Positions 39,948 to 40,006 of a stretch of DNA of 40,006 nucleotides are shown piece by piece. The DNA comes from an uncultured Clostridia bacterium (lineage in GTDB: Bacteria > Bacillota > Clostridia > TANB77 > CAG-508), in assembly GCA_948485625.1 (NCBI GenBank), contig CAOMRW010000019.1, positions 1-40,006 of the forward strand, written 5' to 3'. Under the pieces are notes generated by a model. It ran no database searches. It was not told the DNA's origin and was given only the letters and a program-made list of their open reading frames with translations. The number at the start of each line of letters is the position of its first letter. The first letter of the stretch is position 1. The translations under genes and the position numbers were made by a program.

Positions 39948-40006
39948 CCTACTGTAATTAATTTTTGATAATGTCATAGTAAAATTAACATTTGATTATG
40001 TCATAA

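Overview
The window is strongly AT-rich DNA from a spore-forming, Gram-positive Clostridia-type bacterium, probably an uncultured or gut lineage. The evidence is the spoVA germination operon and spoIIM, FtsEX with coiled-coil M23 peptidases, a PASTA kinase/PP2C phosphatase pair, the infC-rpmI-rplT operon behind an L20-type leader, strong GGAGG ribosome binding sites, frequent TTG/GTG starts, and a type IV pilus locus without a secretin. I see no rRNA, tRNA, CRISPR array or transposase gene.

Layout. 0-1.1 kb: a gene remnant and a stand-alone prepilin-like gene. 1.4-1.55 kb: a candidate structured small RNA. 1.6-4.5 kb: prpC-prkC signalling pair. 4.8-6.7 kb: deoD (+), greA and pgsA. 6.8-12.2 kb: an envelope operon, ftsE-ftsX, two paralogous M23 murein hydrolase activators and an S41 protease. 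12.4-13.9 kb: a prepilin-like protein with a large C-terminal domain. 14.1-14.3 kb: a small + strand transcription unit. 14.4-16.3 kb: an orphan transketolase C-terminal subunit and a ROK sugar kinase. 16.4-25.7 kb: type IV pilus operon (pilMN fusion, pilO, pilP-like, short pilin, prepilin peptidase, two minor pilins, pilB, pilT, pilC), read right to left from a promoter near 25.85 kb. 25.9-27.2 kb: rsmB. 27.4-29.7 kb (+): a dodecin-like gene followed by spoVAC (frameshifted), spoVAD and spoVAE, behind a forespore-sigma-like promoter. 29.8-31.1 kb: a prepilin-like protein with an FGE-sulfatase-like domain. 31.2-32.6 kb: infC-rpmI-rplT. 32.6-34.2 kb: xerD and spoIIM. 34.4-38.4 kb: a frameshifted endonuclease-Q-like gene, a degenerate-HD-like gene, rnhA and tmcAL. 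38.5-40 kb: an accessory gene of unknown function between two related terminator-like repeats.

Three themes stand out. First, a KGITLIALVITI-type prepilin leader with Ala where pilins usually have Glu5 is found on a 72-residue pilin in the operon and on three larger proteins elsewhere with different C-terminal regions, which suggests a set of interchangeable pilus-tip or surface proteins. Second, intergenic spaces carry several families of palindromes (GGGGACGG, GGGACGCCCC, GGACTGTCCC) resembling REP/REPIN elements, some touching stop codons or creating false N-terminal extensions. Third, two otherwise intact genes (spoVAC and the EndoQ-like gene) carry single-base frameshifts next to the same GTCGGA hexamer. 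Several starts have been moved from the longest open frame on the basis of ribosome binding sites; infC appears to start at ATA.
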